Of a stretch of 64,000 nucleotides of DNA, positions 8,470 through 18,607 are shown piece by piece (the first letter of the stretch is position 1; the number at the start of each line of letters is the position of its first letter). Below the pieces are notes generated by a model. The model saw nothing but the letters and a program-made list of their open reading frames with translations. It made no database searches and was not told where the DNA came from. Source of the stretch: Roseovarius spongiae (lineage in GTDB: Bacteria; Pseudomonadota; Alphaproteobacteria; Rhodobacterales; Rhodobacteraceae); contig NZ_RAPE01000003.1 of NCBI RefSeq assembly GCF_003651245.1, positions 372,001 through 436,000 of the forward strand. The letters run 5' to 3'. Position numbers and translations under genes: made by a program.

Positions 8470-9663
8470 TCAGCCCAGGGCCTGCGCGATCCGCTCGGCG
8501 AGGCGCGCCGCCACCTGCGTCTTGCCCATGCGCGGCCAGTCCTCGGCGCCGTCCCCGGCAATCAGCGTCACGTCGTTCTCGGCGCCGCCCATGATACCGG
8601 TCCCGTCGCTCACATCGTTGGCGACGATCCAGTCGCAACCCTTGCGCGCCCGCTTGGCGGTGGCGTTGGCGAACACGTCGTCGGTCTCGGCGGCGAATCC
8701 CACGACCAGCGTAGGGCGCCCCTCGGTCATCTGCGCCACGTGGGCGAGAATGTCGGGGTTCTCGGCGAACTCCAATCGCGGAAGCCCGCCCTTATCCTTC
8801 TTCATCTTGGAAGACGCCGCGTCCTTGACCCGCCAGTCGGCGACGGCGGCGGCAAAGATCGCCGCATCCACCGGCAGCGCGTCCTGCACCGCATCCAGCA
8901 TCTGCTGCGCGGTCTCGACGCGGATCACCTCGACTCCCTCGGGTGGCGGCACATCCGCCGGGCCGGTGACAAAGATCACATGCGCGCCCAAATCCGCCAA
9001 CGCCCGGGCAATCGCCGTGCCCTGCGCGCCCGAGGATCGGTTGGCGATGTAGCGCACCGGGTCGATCGGCTCATGCGTGGGCCCCGAGGTGACCAGCACG
9101 CGCCGGCCCCGCAGCGGCCCGTCCGTCAGCGCCGCCTCGATGGCGGCGACGATCTCGAGCGGCTCGCTCATGCGGCCGGGGCCGTGCTCGCCGCAGGCCA
9201 TGTCGCCATCGTTCGGGCCGACGACGCGGACGCCGTCGCGCTGAAGCGTCCCGAGGTTGCGCTGCGTGGCCGGGTGCTCCCACATCCGCACGTTCATCGC
9301 GGGCGCGATCAGCACCTTCGTGTCGGTCGCCAGCAGCAGGGTCGAGGCGAGGTCGTCCGCCTGCCCCTGCGCCATCCGCGCCATCAGGTCGGCGGTGGCG
9401 GGGGCGACGACGATCAGGTCGGCGCTGCGGCTCAGCTCGATATGGCCCATCTCGGACTCGTCGGTCAGATCGAAGAGATCGCTGAACAGCCTTCGCCCCG
9501 CCAGCGCGGAGACCGACAGCGGCGTGACGAATTCCGCGCCCGCGCGCGTCAGCACCGGCGTCACCCCCGCGCCGCGTTCACGCAACCGGCGGATCAGGTC
9601 GAGCGCCTTGAACGCGGCGATCCCGCCGCCAATGATCAAAAGGATGTTTTTCGAGGCGAGCAT
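8470..9663 (-). CDS. coaBC: Bifunctional phosphopantothenoylcysteine decarboxylase / phosphopantothenate-cysteine ligase
   Basis: 397 residues. The N-terminal CoaC flavoprotein domain shows [20 protein letters not shown] and the substrate-binding region [16 protein letters not shown]. The C-terminal CoaB domain starts near residue 185 ([20 protein letters not shown]). Together they convert phosphopantothenate plus cysteine to phosphopantetheine in coenzyme A synthesis. I chose the ATG at 9663 over one seven codons earlier because a GGAG ribosome binding site lies eight bases before it. It heads a chain of four closely packed minus-strand genes. Confidence 0.95.
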   Translation of the reverse strand: MLASKNILLIIGGGIAAFKALDLIRRLRERGAGVTPVLTRAGAEFVTPLSVSALAGRRLFSDLFDLTDESEMGHIELSRSADLIVVAPATADLMARMAQGQADDLASTLLLATDTKVLIAPAMNVRMWEHPATQRNLGTLQRDGVRVVGPNDGDMACGEHGPGRMSEPLEIVAAIEAALTDGPLRGRRVLVTSGPTHEPIDPVRYIANRSSGAQGTAIARALADLGAHVIFVTGPADVPPPEGVEVIRVETAQQMLDAVQDALPVDAAIFAAAVADWRVKDAASSKMKKDKGGLPRLEFAENPDILAHVAQMTEGRPTLVVGFAAETDDVFANATAKRARKGCDWIVANDVSDGTGIMGGAENDVTLIAGDGAEDWPRMGKTQVAARLAERIAQALG

Positions 9664-9731
9664 CGGCAGGCTCCGTTGGGACACCGTGCGAGACTAGGCG
9701 CGCGCGCCGCCGGGGACAAGGCCGCGGGGTT

Positions 9732-10499
9732 TCAGTGGAACGCAGCGCAGGGGTCTTCGCGCGCGGGCGCGGGCGCGTCGCGGACCGCGTCGAACTCGCC
9801 CTCGGGCGGCGCGCCGTCCTCGCCCTGGCCCAGCGCGTAGATCCCGACGTCAGGCGCGACCTGCGCCAGCAACGCGGGCATGCCCCGGTCGCGGCGCGCG
9901 TGGCCGTTCCCGGTGATCACCACGACCGGCCCGCCGGTATCGCGCAGCGCATCCAGCGCCGCGCGGGCGAGGCTCGCGTCGCGCAGGCGCTGTACCGCGA
10001 CCATGCCGGGCAGCATCTCGGCGGGAAGCGCGCCGCAATGCGCCTTCGCCTGCGCCGCCTCGCGCGCGGCCTGTTCGGCGGCGGGCAACGGCGTGGTGAG
10101 GCCATAGGCCGCGGCGTCGTCTCCGAACGCCTCGGCCATGCCGGTCTGCATCGCCTGGCGCGCGATGTCGCGCGGCACGCCGGCGCCGTAGACGCGCGCC
10201 TTGGGCGCGGCGACGAAGATCGGGCGGTAATAGTCGAAATCGGGCCAGCCGCTCCCGGCCCATTGCAAATGGCGCGGCAGTCCGGAGGGATCGCCGAACT
10301 GCGGCAGGACCGCGCCATCGGCCTGCGCCGGGGTCAGCATCTCGAACACCAGCGCGGCCGGCGCGATGTCGCGCACCATGGCGGCCTGCACCGCGTGATG
10401 CGCCGGGTTGTCGTGGGACTCGCCCAGCACCCATACGTCCTGCGCCGCCGCCCATCGCGGCAACGCCGCGACGGCGCAGAGGATCAGGACCCGGATCAT
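9732..10499 (-). CDS. ChaN family (Tiki/heme-binding-like) secreted protein
   Basis: 255 residues with a signal peptide (MIRVLILCAVAALPRWAAAQ) and then VWVLGESHDNPAHHAVQ, the ExxH-type motif of the ChaN/EreA-like fold. ChaN proteins are periplasmic or outer-membrane associated and some bind heme in iron uptake; here no lipobox cysteine is seen, so it is probably soluble in the periplasm. Near the C-terminus GGPVVVITGNGHARRDRGMP is another family signature. The ATG overlaps the rpoH2 stop by four bases, so it is probably cotranscribed with that stress sigma factor. The longer upstream frame is a shadow of rpoH2. Confidence 0.8.
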   Translation of the reverse strand: MIRVLILCAVAALPRWAAAQDVWVLGESHDNPAHHAVQAAMVRDIAPAALVFEMLTPAQADGAVLPQFGDPSGLPRHLQWAGSGWPDFDYYRPIFVAAPKARVYGAGVPRDIARQAMQTGMAEAFGDDAAAYGLTTPLPAAEQAAREAAQAKAHCGALPAEMLPGMVAVQRLRDASLARAALDALRDTGGPVVVITGNGHARRDRGMPALLAQVAPDVGIYALGQGEDGAPPEGEFDAVRDAPAPAREDPCAAFH

Positions 10500-11374
10500 G
10501 CCAGCAGGGACTGGACCTCGTTGCCCTTGGCCTCGAGCGTCTTGCGCATCTTGCCGAAGGCCGCCGCCTCGAGCTGGCGCACCCGCTCCTTGCTGAGGCC
10601 GAGCTCGCCGCCGAGGCTTTCGAGCGTGCGCGGCTCGGGGCGCAGCTTGCGCTCGCACACGATGAGCCGCTCGCGTTCGTTGAGCGCGTCCAGCGCCTCG
10701 CTCAGCCAGGCGCGCAGCGCGGCCATGTCATGCGCCGCCTCGACCTGCTGATCGCCGCGCGGGCCGTCATCCTCGATCGTTTCGATCCATTCGCGGCCCT
10801 CATCTTCGGCGCTCTGCGTCGCGTTGAGCGAAAGGTCCGATCCCGAAAGCCGGCCCTGCATCATCTCGACGTCGCGCAGCGGCACGCCGACCTCATGCGC
10901 GATCATCTCGCGCAGCTGGTAGCCGTCGAGTTCGACGCCGTCGGCCATCGCCTCGCGCTCGAACTTGGCCTGCACGCGCTTCATGTTGAAGAACAGCGAT
11001 TTCTGCGAGGACGTGCTGCCGGTGCGCACCATCGACCAGTTACGCATCACGTAATCCTGCACGCTAGCCCGTATCCACCAGACCGCGTAGGTCGAAAAGC
11101 GCACGCCGCGGTCCGGGTCGAACTTGTCCGCGGCCTTCATGAGGCCCAAGCCGGCCTCCTGAATCAGGTCGTTCATCGGCGCGCCGTAGCGGCGAAATTT
11201 GGACGCCATGGAGATGGCCAGGCGCATGTAGGCGGTGATCAGGCGATGCAGCGCGGCCTCGTCGCGGCGGTCGCGCCAGGCGTAGGCCAGGTCGCGCTCG
11301 GTCTCGGCGTCGAGCATCTCGGCCTTCATTGCGCTGCGGGACATTACTCTTAAATCTTGTGAAGCCTGTGCCAT
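10496..11374 (-). CDS. rpoH2: RNA polymerase sigma-32 family factor, RpoH2-like
   Basis: 292 residues, right for a sigma-32 group factor. Region 2 is visible as LITAYMRLAISMASKFRRYG ... NDLIQEAGLGLMKAADKFDP ... RFSTYAVWWIRASVQDYVMRN (core binding and -10 recognition), the RpoH box region follows (near residue 120-150), and region 4 ends with LGLSKERVRQLEAAAFGKMR (helix-turn-helix). The sequence is divergent from heat-shock RpoH1, matching the second RpoH of Rhodobacteraceae, which serves oxidative and singlet-oxygen stress. No rpoE-chrR lies here. An ECF-type promoter candidate and a palindrome are upstream. The chaN-like gene overlaps its stop. Confidence 0.88.
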   Translation of the reverse strand: MAQASQDLRVMSRSAMKAEMLDAETERDLAYAWRDRRDEAALHRLITAYMRLAISMASKFRRYGAPMNDLIQEAGLGLMKAADKFDPDRGVRFSTYAVWWIRASVQDYVMRNWSMVRTGSTSSQKSLFFNMKRVQAKFEREAMADGVELDGYQLREMIAHEVGVPLRDVEMMQGRLSGSDLSLNATQSAEDEGREWIETIEDDGPRGDQQVEAAHDMAALRAWLSEALDALNERERLIVCERKLRPEPRTLESLGGELGLSKERVRQLEAAAFGKMRKTLEAKGNEVQSLLA

Positions 11375-11438
11375 CGGCCCCTCCTCCGGTCACTCACGGG
11401 AGCGCGGAACAGCCGCTCCAACGCCAAGTCTGACACGG

Positions 11439-11470
11439 CGTGATCGGAAAGTGAACGGCCCCCGATCACG
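11439..11470. promoter_or_regulatory. Perfect 9-bp inverted repeat upstream of rpoH2
   Basis: CGTGATCGG at 11439-11447 is repeated in inverted form as CCGATCACG at 11462-11470, with a 14-base spacer. It lies 65-96 bases before the rpoH2 start and downstream of the candidate ECF-type promoter, so it would be transcribed into the 5' leader. It could be an operator or an RNA hairpin. No protein is known to me that binds this exact sequence. Confidence 0.45.
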
Positions 11471-11497
11471 AGAGCGTGCGCAAGACTTCGTTACTCG

Positions 11498-11524
11498 AAA
11501 CGCGTAAGGACGCGCTGAGGTTCC
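11498..11524 (-). promoter_or_regulatory. Candidate ECF (EcfG-type) promoter for rpoH2
   Basis: On the minus strand GGAAC (11520-11524) is followed after 17 bases by CGTTT (11498-11502). This matches the GGAAC-N16/17-CGTT pattern of EcfG, the general stress sigma factor of alphaproteobacteria. It lies about 125-150 bases before the rpoH2 ATG and beyond the rplT terminator. Found by eye; a chance match is possible. Confidence 0.4.
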
Positions 11525-11555
11525 ATTTCGGATGGATCTGCTTGTGTCCGAAAAC

Positions 11556-11588
11556 GAAAAAGGCCCGGACGGCTGCGCCGCCCGGACC
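11556..11588 (-). terminator. Intrinsic terminator after rplT
   Basis: Read on the minus strand, a 12-base-pair GC-rich stem (GGTCCGGGCGGC paired with GCCGTCCGGGCC, two G-U pairs) closes a GCA loop and is followed by TTTTT. It begins about 28 bases after the rplT stop codon and ends the rpmI-rplT transcript before the rpoH2 promoter region. Confidence 0.85.
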
Positions 11589-11616
11589 CCTGAATTCATG
11601 ACTGTCGCAGGCGCCT

Positions 11617-11982
11617 TCAGGCCGGAAGCGCCGCCTTGGCCTGGTCGACGATCGCGCCGAATGCCGCGGGCTCGTGCACGGCGAGATCGGCCAGCACCTT
11701 GCGGTCAACCTCGACCCCGGCCAGCGTCAGCCCGTTGATGAAGCGGCTGTAGGTCAGCCCTTCGTCATGGGCGCGCACGGCGGCGTTGATCCGCTGGATC
11801 CACAGCGCGCGGAAATTCCGCTTGCGGTTCTTGCGGTCGCGGGTGGCGTACTGGTTCGCCTTGTCGACGGCCTGCGTCGCCACCTTGAAGGTGTTCTTGC
11901 GACGGCCGTAATAGCCTTTGGCGGCCTTGACGATCTTCTTGTGACGGGCGTGGGTGACGGTCCCACCTTTTACTCGGGCCAT
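11617..11982 (-). CDS. rplT: 50S ribosomal protein L20
   Basis: 121 residues, standard length. The very basic N-terminus ([20 protein letters not shown]) and the [20 protein letters not shown] segment are diagnostic for L20, which binds 23S rRNA early in large subunit assembly and in some bacteria represses its own operon by binding the mRNA leader. It follows rpmI after 12 bases in the conserved rpmI-rplT pair; infC is not adjacent here. A strong terminator follows. Confidence 0.98.
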   Translation of the reverse strand: MARVKGGTVTHARHKKIVKAAKGYYGRRKNTFKVATQAVDKANQYATRDRKNRKRNFRALWIQRINAAVRAHDEGLTYSRFINGLTLAGVEVDRKVLADLAVHEPAAFGAIVDQAKAALPA

Positions 11983-11994
11983 GTCAGATCCTCC

Positions 11995-12195
11995 TTAGCG
12001 CGAATACGGCATCATCGGCTTGATGATTTTCTCATCAGCCTTTGAGAGCGTGGTGGTTCCGCGCGCGTTGCGGATGAACTTGTTGGTGCGCTTGATCATG
12101 CCGTGGCTCTTGCCGGCCTGGCCAGCGATCACGCGGCCCGAGGCCGAGATCTTGAACCGCTTCTTGCAGCTCGATTTTGTCTTCATCTTGGGCAT
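11995..12195 (-). CDS. rpmI: 50S ribosomal protein L35
   Basis: 66 residues: [20 protein letters not shown] at the start, then the conserved [19 protein letters not shown] segment. The ATG at 12195 is preceded by an AGAGGAG ribosome binding site at seven bases. The longer open frame upstream runs through the promoter and is not coding. It is the first gene of the rpmI-rplT operon. Confidence 0.98.
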   Translation of the reverse strand: MPKMKTKSSCKKRFKISASGRVIAGQAGKSHGMIKRTNKFIRNARGTTTLSKADEKIIKPMMPYSR

Positions 12196-12272
12196 TTCCG
12201 GCTCCTCTTGGTCGTGCGGTAGAACGCGCGACTCGGCATGCCACTTCGGCCGGCCGCGCGGGTGAAGTGTGG

Positions 12273-12301
12273 CGTATAGGCGGGATATGGGTGTTTCGCA
12301 A
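12273..12301 (-). promoter_or_regulatory. Sigma-70 type promoter for rpmI-rplT
   Basis: On the minus strand TTGCGA (12296-12301) and TATACG (12273-12278) are separated by exactly 17 bases, a close fit to the housekeeping -35/-10 consensus. It lies about 78 bases before the rpmI ATG, leaving a short leader that could host autoregulation by L20. No other -10-like sequence nearby fits as well. Confidence 0.65.
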
Positions 12302-12307
12302 GGGTGA

Positions 12308-12484
12308 TTTCGTCCGGTTTTCGAAGTCTCGCCAGGCAAACTGGCTGGCCACCGGGCGCGTCGCCCGCTCGGGCGCGACGCGCTTTTCGATTTCAACGCC
12401 GACGACGCGGAGAAGATCGACCTGTCGGGTGCCGCCGAGATCGGCGCGGGGCAACCCATCGACGCGGACGATTTCATCTTCTGA
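12308..12484 (+). pseudogene. Remnant of an RTX / serralysin-type C-terminal domain
   Basis: A 58-codon stop-free stretch without an ATG ends in tga at 12484. It reads ...[20 protein letters not shown]..., then ends DADDFIF. This resembles the last beta-roll cap of RTX proteins and M10 metalloproteases, where a D-x-I-x-DFN-x-x-x-GDKIDLSG segment follows the calcium-binding repeats. No start codon, ribosome binding site or nonapeptide repeats are present upstream, where an in-frame stop lies at 12305. I read it as the 3' scar of a lost gene rather than a functional protein. Confidence 0.4.
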
Positions 12485-12496
12485 CGGGCGCGCGTC

Positions 12497-12727
12497 CTAA
12501 CGCATGACGCTCGCCGCGACGCGGACAAAGGCGTTGGGCACGTCCTGCAAGGTGTATCCGCCCGGCTTCTCGCGGATCGCGTAGACCACCAGCACGCCCG
12601 CGGCGATCAGCACGAAGGCGGCGACGCGCGGCGCGCGCCCGTCCGAAAGGGCCGAGACGATCGCGGGAAGCGCGAACACCCCCAGCACGATGCCGATGAC
12701 CAGTATCAGGTCGCTGTTCACGTCCAT
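12497..12727 (-). CDS. Small membrane protein of unknown function
   Basis: 76 residues with two clear hydrophobic helices: residues 7-27 ([20 protein letters not shown]) and 34-50 ([20 protein letters not shown]). The polar end reads [15 protein letters not shown]. It follows pyk on the same strand after 50 bases, so it is probably in the pyk transcript. The coding case rests on the membrane pattern and a start that begins cleanly with MDVNSDL; a longer frame upstream is the shadow of pyk. I do not recognise a named family. Confidence 0.7.
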   Translation of the reverse strand: MDVNSDLILVIGIVLGVFALPAIVSALSDGRAPRVAAFVLIAAGVLVVYAIREKPGGYTLQDVPNAFVRVAASVMR

Positions 12728-12777
12728 GAGTCCGGTGCCCCCGCATGCTGCTTGGCGCGTCTGCGCAATGTCGAAGG

Positions 12778-14223
12778 TTAACCCGGTTCCGTAGCGTAAA
12801 TCAAACTTTCCTGACAGGGCGCAACCCTGAGGATATTCGTGGTTCCCGGCATGTTGAAGGGCACCCCCGCCGTGACCACGATCTGATCGTCGGCGGTGGC
12901 GTAGCCCAGCGCGCGCGCCGCGCGGGCGGCGTTGATGACGGCGAGCTTGAAGCGGCTCAGCTCGTCCGTCATCACGCAGTTGACGCCCCAGCTCAGCACC
13001 AGCCGCCGCGCGGTGCGCAGCACCGAGGTCATCGCGACGATCGGCACGCGGGGCCGTTCGCGCGCGGTCAGCAGCGCGGTCGTCCCACTTTCGGTGAAGC
13101 AGCAGATCGCCTTGATGTCCGTCGTTTCGGCGATCTCGCGCGCGGCGGCGACGATGCCGTCGGCGACGGTGGTGCGCGCGGCGCGGCGGCTGGCCTCGAT
13201 CACCTCGCGGTAGGTCGGGTCGTCCTCGACCTCGCGGGCGACGTTGTCCATCGTGGTGACCGCCTCGACGGGGTAGCTGCCCGCCGCGCTCTCGGCCGAG
13301 AGCATGATCGCGTCGGCGCCCTCGTAGATGGCGGTGGCCACGTCGCTGACCTCGGCGCGGGTGGGCACCGGCGACTCGATCATCGACTCGAGCATCTGGG
13401 TCGCCACGATCACCGGCTTGGCCGCCGCGCGGCAGGCGCGCACCAGGCGCTTCTGGATTGGCGGCACGTTCTGCACCGGCAGCTCCACGCCGAGGTCGCC
13501 GCGCGCGACCATGACCCCGTCCGAGGCCTCGAGGATGGCGGCGAACCGCGACACCGCGGAGGGTTTCTCGATCTTGCTCAGGATCGCCGCCCGCCCGCCG
13601 GCGAGTTCGCGCGCCTCGGTCACGTCGCGCGCGCGCTGCACGAAGCTGAGAGCGAGCCAGTCGACCCCGAGTTCGCAGGCGAATTCGAGATCCTCGCGGT
13701 CCTTCTCGGACAATGCGGCCAGCGGCAGCTCCACGTCCGGCACGTTGACGCCCTTGCGGTTGGAGATGACGCCGCCGACCATGACGTCGCACTCGGCGAA
13801 ATCATCGCCGCACTCGGTAACGCGCAGGCGGATCTTGCCGTCGTTGACCAGCAGCGTCGCGCCGGGTTCAAGAGCCGCGAAGATCTCGGGGTGGGGCAGG
13901 CAGACGCGGGCGGAATCGCCCTCGGCCTCATCGAGGTCGAGCCGGAACCGCGCGCCTTCGGCGAGCTCCTCCTCGCCCTTCGCGAAAACGCCGACGCGCA
14001 GTTTCGGCCCCTGAAGGTCGGCGAGGATGCAGATCGGGCTGCCCAGCTCGGCCTCGATGCGGCGGATTATGCCGTGTTTCTCGCGGATGCTGTCATGGCT
14101 GCCGTGGCTCATGTTCAGGCGGAAGACGTCCGCGCCCGCCTCGTGCAGCGCGCGGATGGCGTCGTAATCCTGCGAGGCGGGGCCGAGCGTGGCCACGATC
14201 TTGACGTTGCGGTGTCGCGGCAT
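12778..14223 (-). CDS. pyk: Pyruvate kinase
   Basis: 481 residues, full length. It starts MPRHRNVKIVATLGPASQDY. The active-site region reads FRLNMSHGSHDSIREKHGII, the metal and phosphate binding motif ILSKIEKPSAV contains the catalytic lysine of the family signature, and MVARGDLGVELPVQNVPPIQ follows. The C-terminal allosteric domain is present (GTTALLTARERPRVPIVAMT). It makes pyruvate and ATP from phosphoenolpyruvate. It diverges from the N-formylglutamate amidohydrolase gene and is followed by a small membrane protein gene. Confidence 0.97.
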   Translation of the reverse strand: MPRHRNVKIVATLGPASQDYDAIRALHEAGADVFRLNMSHGSHDSIREKHGIIRRIEAELGSPICILADLQGPKLRVGVFAKGEEELAEGARFRLDLDEAEGDSARVCLPHPEIFAALEPGATLLVNDGKIRLRVTECGDDFAECDVMVGGVISNRKGVNVPDVELPLAALSEKDREDLEFACELGVDWLALSFVQRARDVTEARELAGGRAAILSKIEKPSAVSRFAAILEASDGVMVARGDLGVELPVQNVPPIQKRLVRACRAAAKPVIVATQMLESMIESPVPTRAEVSDVATAIYEGADAIMLSAESAAGSYPVEAVTTMDNVAREVEDDPTYREVIEASRRAARTTVADGIVAAAREIAETTDIKAICCFTESGTTALLTARERPRVPIVAMTSVLRTARRLVLSWGVNCVMTDELSRFKLAVINAARAARALGYATADDQIVVTAGVPFNMPGTTNILRVAPCQESLIYATEPG

Positions 14224-14347
14224 TTGCGCACTCCTTTCGCGGGGTTATTCCGGAGGTTGGTAGCCGGGCCAGTCCGGCCTTGCCAGCGGTTTGTTGCACC
14301 GGCCGCGGGGACAGCCTAAAGCGGTGCGGGGGAAAGCGACACCACCG

Positions 14348-15088
14348 ATGACTTACGAACCCTTCCATATCGCCGGCCCCGACCGGCCCGGCCGCTGGCT
14401 GGTGATCTGCGATCACGCCGCCAATACCGTGCCGCCTTTCGTCAATAACGGCGATCTCGAGATCGCGCCCGCCGACATGGCGCGCCACATCGCCTATGAC
14501 GTGGGCGCGGCCGGCGTGGCGCGCGCGCTGGCCAAGGCGCTGGATTCGCCCGCCATCCTGAGCAACTTTTCCCGTCTGGTGATCGATCCCAACCGCGGCG
14601 AGGACGACCCGACGCTCTTGATGAAGCTCTACGACGGCACCGTGATCGCCGGCAACCGCCACGCCGGCCCGGCCGAGCGCGAGGCGCGGCTCAACCGCTG
14701 TTACCGGCCCTATCACACCGCGCTGGCGCAACTGGCCGCGCGCCGCACGGACACCGTCATCGTCTCGGTCCACAGCTTCACGCAGCAATTGCGCGGGCGG
14801 GCGGCGCGCCCGTGGGACATCGCGCTGCTCTATGCCGCCGACGCCCGGCTGACGCGCCCCCTGCTCGCGCGGTTGCGGGCCGAGCCGGACCTCTGCGTGG
14901 GCGAAAATCAGCCCTATTCGGGCCATCTGCCCGGCGACACGATCGCCCGCCACGCCATCGCGCATGAGCGACCCAACACCCTGATCGAGCTGCGCAACGA
15001 CCTGATCGAAACCGACGACGCGCAGGCCGAATGGGGCTGGCGTCTCGCCCCGATGATCGCCGCCGCGACCGAAGAGGCCGGCGTCTGA
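14348..15088 (+). CDS. N-formylglutamate amidohydrolase
   Basis: 246 residues. The family (FGase) pattern is visible: LVICDHAANTVPPF near residue 20, a histidine and aspartate set for zinc, and VSVHSFTQQLRGR in the middle. The enzyme family hydrolyses N-formylglutamate to glutamate and formate, the last step of one histidine degradation route, though family members near other genes act on unknown N-formyl compounds. I chose the ATG at 14348; an upstream ATG in the same frame would add a 19-residue basic tail. No hut genes lie nearby, so the true substrate is open. Confidence 0.85.
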   Translation: MTYEPFHIAGPDRPGRWLVICDHAANTVPPFVNNGDLEIAPADMARHIAYDVGAAGVARALAKALDSPAILSNFSRLVIDPNRGEDDPTLLMKLYDGTVIAGNRHAGPAEREARLNRCYRPYHTALAQLAARRTDTVIVSVHSFTQQLRGRAARPWDIALLYAADARLTRPLLARLRAEPDLCVGENQPYSGHLPGDTIARHAIAHERPNTLIELRNDLIETDDAQAEWGWRLAPMIAAATEEAGV

Positions 15089-15109
15089 AACCCTGAACGG
15101 AGGACTCCC

Positions 15110-15451
15110 ATGCCCCACGTCATCATCGAACATTCCGCCGATGTCGCGCAGGAGGTCGACCTCGCCGCGCTGTGCGACGCGGTCTTCGATGCGCTCACCG
15201 CGCATCCCGAGGTTCCCGACCCCGCTGCGCTCAAGGTGCGCACCATCGCCTGCGCGGCGCATCGCGGCGGCACGACGCCCGACAGCTTCGCCCACGCGAC
15301 GCTTCTGCTGCTGCCCGGGCGGGACGCCGAGACCAAGGCCGACATGACGCAGACGATCCTCGACGCGCTCGCCGCCATACTGCCCCGCACCGGGAGCCTG
15401 TCGGTCAACCTCGCCGATCTCGACCCGGCCTACGTGAAACGGGCGCTGTAA
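15110..15451 (+). CDS. 5-carboxymethyl-2-hydroxymuconate isomerase-like protein (CHMI family)
   Basis: 113 residues, the expected length. It starts MPHVIIEHSADV, so Pro2 is in place as the catalytic proline of the tautomerase superfamily, and the IEHSA segment is diagnostic for CHMI. The enzyme isomerises 5-carboxymethyl-2-hydroxymuconate in homoprotocatechuate degradation, but no other genes of that pathway are in the window, so the physiological substrate may differ. A GGAGG ribosome binding site precedes the ATG, and it follows the amidohydrolase gene after 21 bases, probably in one transcript. It converges on glpK. Confidence 0.85.
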   Translation: MPHVIIEHSADVAQEVDLAALCDAVFDALTAHPEVPDPAALKVRTIACAAHRGGTTPDSFAHATLLLLPGRDAETKADMTQTILDALAAILPRTGSLSVNLADLDPAYVKRAL

Positions 15452-15467
15452 CCGGACGGAGCGGAGC

Positions 15468-16961
<1,494 letters not shown>

Positions 16962-17032
16962 GGGCGGCGCTCCGAGGGCTGGTTCGCCGCCAGTCTAGAG
17001 CGGGCTTTCGCCTCTCTGCAACGCCTCCAGTC

Positions 17033-18607
17033 TCAGTTTTGCGCTTCGATCCACGTATCTATCGCGGCGATCTGATCGGCGCTCAGCCGCAGGCCGAGCC
17101 GGGTGCGCCGCCAGACCATGTCCTCGGCGGTGCGGGCGTATTCGCGGGTCATCATCCAGCGCGCCTCGGCCTCGGTCAGCGTCGCGCCGAAATCACGCCC
17201 GAGATCGGCGGCGGCTTTCGCGCCGCCCAACACATCGCGCGCTTCGGTCCCGTAGGCGCGGATCAGGCGCGCGGCCCAGTCCGGGGTGAGGAACGGGTAG
17301 GCGGCAAGTAAATCTTCGGTCAGCGCGGCCACGCCGTCGACCGGGAAATCGCCGCCGGGCAGAGGGACGCCGGCGGTCCACGCCCCGCCCGCCTGCGGTA
17401 AGTAGGGCGCAAGATCGGCCAGCGCGCTTTCGGCGAGGCGGCGATAGGTGGTGATCTTGCCGCCGAACACGTTGAGCAGGGGGGCGGGGCCGTCGGTGTT
17501 GAGCTTCAGCACGTAGTCGCGCGTCGCCGCCGTCGCCGATTTGGCCCCATCGTCATAGAGCGGGCGAACGCCGGAATATGTCCAGACAATATCCTCCCGC
17601 GTAACCGGCTGCTCGAAATACGCGGAGGCGAAGCGGCAGAGATACTCCGCCTCTTCATCGGTGCATTCCGGCGGGGTCTGCGGGTCGGGGTGCTCGGCGT
17701 CGGTGGTGCCGATCAGGGTGAAGTCCCGCTCATAGGGAATGGCGAAGATGATCCGCCCGTCCGCGCCCTGGAAGAAATAGCAACGGTCGTGATCGAAAAG
17801 CCGCCGGGTGACGATATGGCTGCCCCGCACGAGGCGCACGTGTTCCTTCGGCGTCTGGTTCAGATCGGCGCGGATCACGTGCTCGACCCAGGGCCCGGCG
17901 GCATTGACGAGAGCGCGGGCCGTCACCTCGCGCGTCGCGCCCGTGCCGGTATCCTCGAGCGTGACGCGCCAGAGGTCGCCGCGCCGCTCTGCATGCACCA
18001 GTTTGGTGCGGGTCAGGATCGAGGCGCCCCGCGCCTCGGCGTCACGGGCGTTCAGCATGACGAGGCGGGAATCCTCGACCCAGCAGTCGGAATACTCGAA
18101 CGCGCGGGTGAACTGCGGTTGCAACGCCCTGCCCGCCGGATCCCTGCGCAGGTCGAGCGACCGCGTGCCGGGCAGGATTTTCCGCCCGCCCAGCGTATCG
18201 TAGAGGAAAAGACCAAAGCGGATCAGCCATGCGGGCCGCCGGCCGCGCATCCACGGCATCAGCGTTCCCAGCAGCCTTGATGTCGGCGTGCCGCCCTCGA
18301 AACGCATCCCCTTGTGCAAGGGCAGCACGAAGCGCATCGGCCAGCTGATATGCGGCATGGCGCGCAGCAACGTCTCGCGCTCGTGCAGCGCCTCGCGGAC
18401 AAGGCGGAATTCGAAGAACTCGAGATAGCGCAGCCCGCCGTGAAACAGTTTGGTCGAGGCCGAGGAGGTGGCCGAGGCGAGGTCGTTCATCTCGGCCAGC
18501 GTGACGCTCAGCCCGCGCCCGGCGGCGTCGCGCGCAATGCCGCAGCCATTGATTCCGCCGCCGATCACGAAGATATCGACGGGTTCGGCGGGGCTTGATC
18601 GGGTCAT
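17033..18607 (-). CDS. glpD: Glycerol-3-phosphate dehydrogenase, aerobic FAD-dependent
   Basis: 524 residues. The N-terminal FAD-binding motif is VDIFVIGGGINGCGIARDAA (GxGxxG), followed by the family segment SSASTKLFHGGLRYLE. Further on are HLG-like IRADLNQ... ligand regions and GKITTYRRLAESAL near residue 395. GlpD sits at the cytoplasmic membrane and oxidises glycerol 3-phosphate to dihydroxyacetone phosphate, passing electrons to quinone. It is the first gene of the glpD-glpK pair. The 299-base upstream region separates it from a divergently transcribed polysaccharide gene and probably holds its promoter; I could not pick out a clear GlpR operator. Confidence 0.97.
   Translation of the reverse strand: MTRSSPAEPVDIFVIGGGINGCGIARDAAGRGLSVTLAEMNDLASATSSASTKLFHGGLRYLEFFEFRLVREALHERETLLRAMPHISWPMRFVLPLHKGMRFEGGTPTSRLLGTLMPWMRGRRPAWLIRFGLFLYDTLGGRKILPGTRSLDLRRDPAGRALQPQFTRAFEYSDCWVEDSRLVMLNARDAEARGASILTRTKLVHAERRGDLWRVTLEDTGTGATREVTARALVNAAGPWVEHVIRADLNQTPKEHVRLVRGSHIVTRRLFDHDRCYFFQGADGRIIFAIPYERDFTLIGTTDAEHPDPQTPPECTDEEAEYLCRFASAYFEQPVTREDIVWTYSGVRPLYDDGAKSATAATRDYVLKLNTDGPAPLLNVFGGKITTYRRLAESALADLAPYLPQAGGAWTAGVPLPGGDFPVDGVAALTEDLLAAYPFLTPDWAARLIRAYGTEARDVLGGAKAAADLGRDFGATLTEAEARWMMTREYARTAEDMVWRRTRLGLRLSADQIAAIDTWIEAQN

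Noticed and set aside
12497..13792. 431-residue minus-strand frame joining a pyk shadow to the 76-residue membrane gene
   Set aside because: Only the last 76 codons look coding; the upstream portion is out of frame with pyk and is Arg/Gly-rich.
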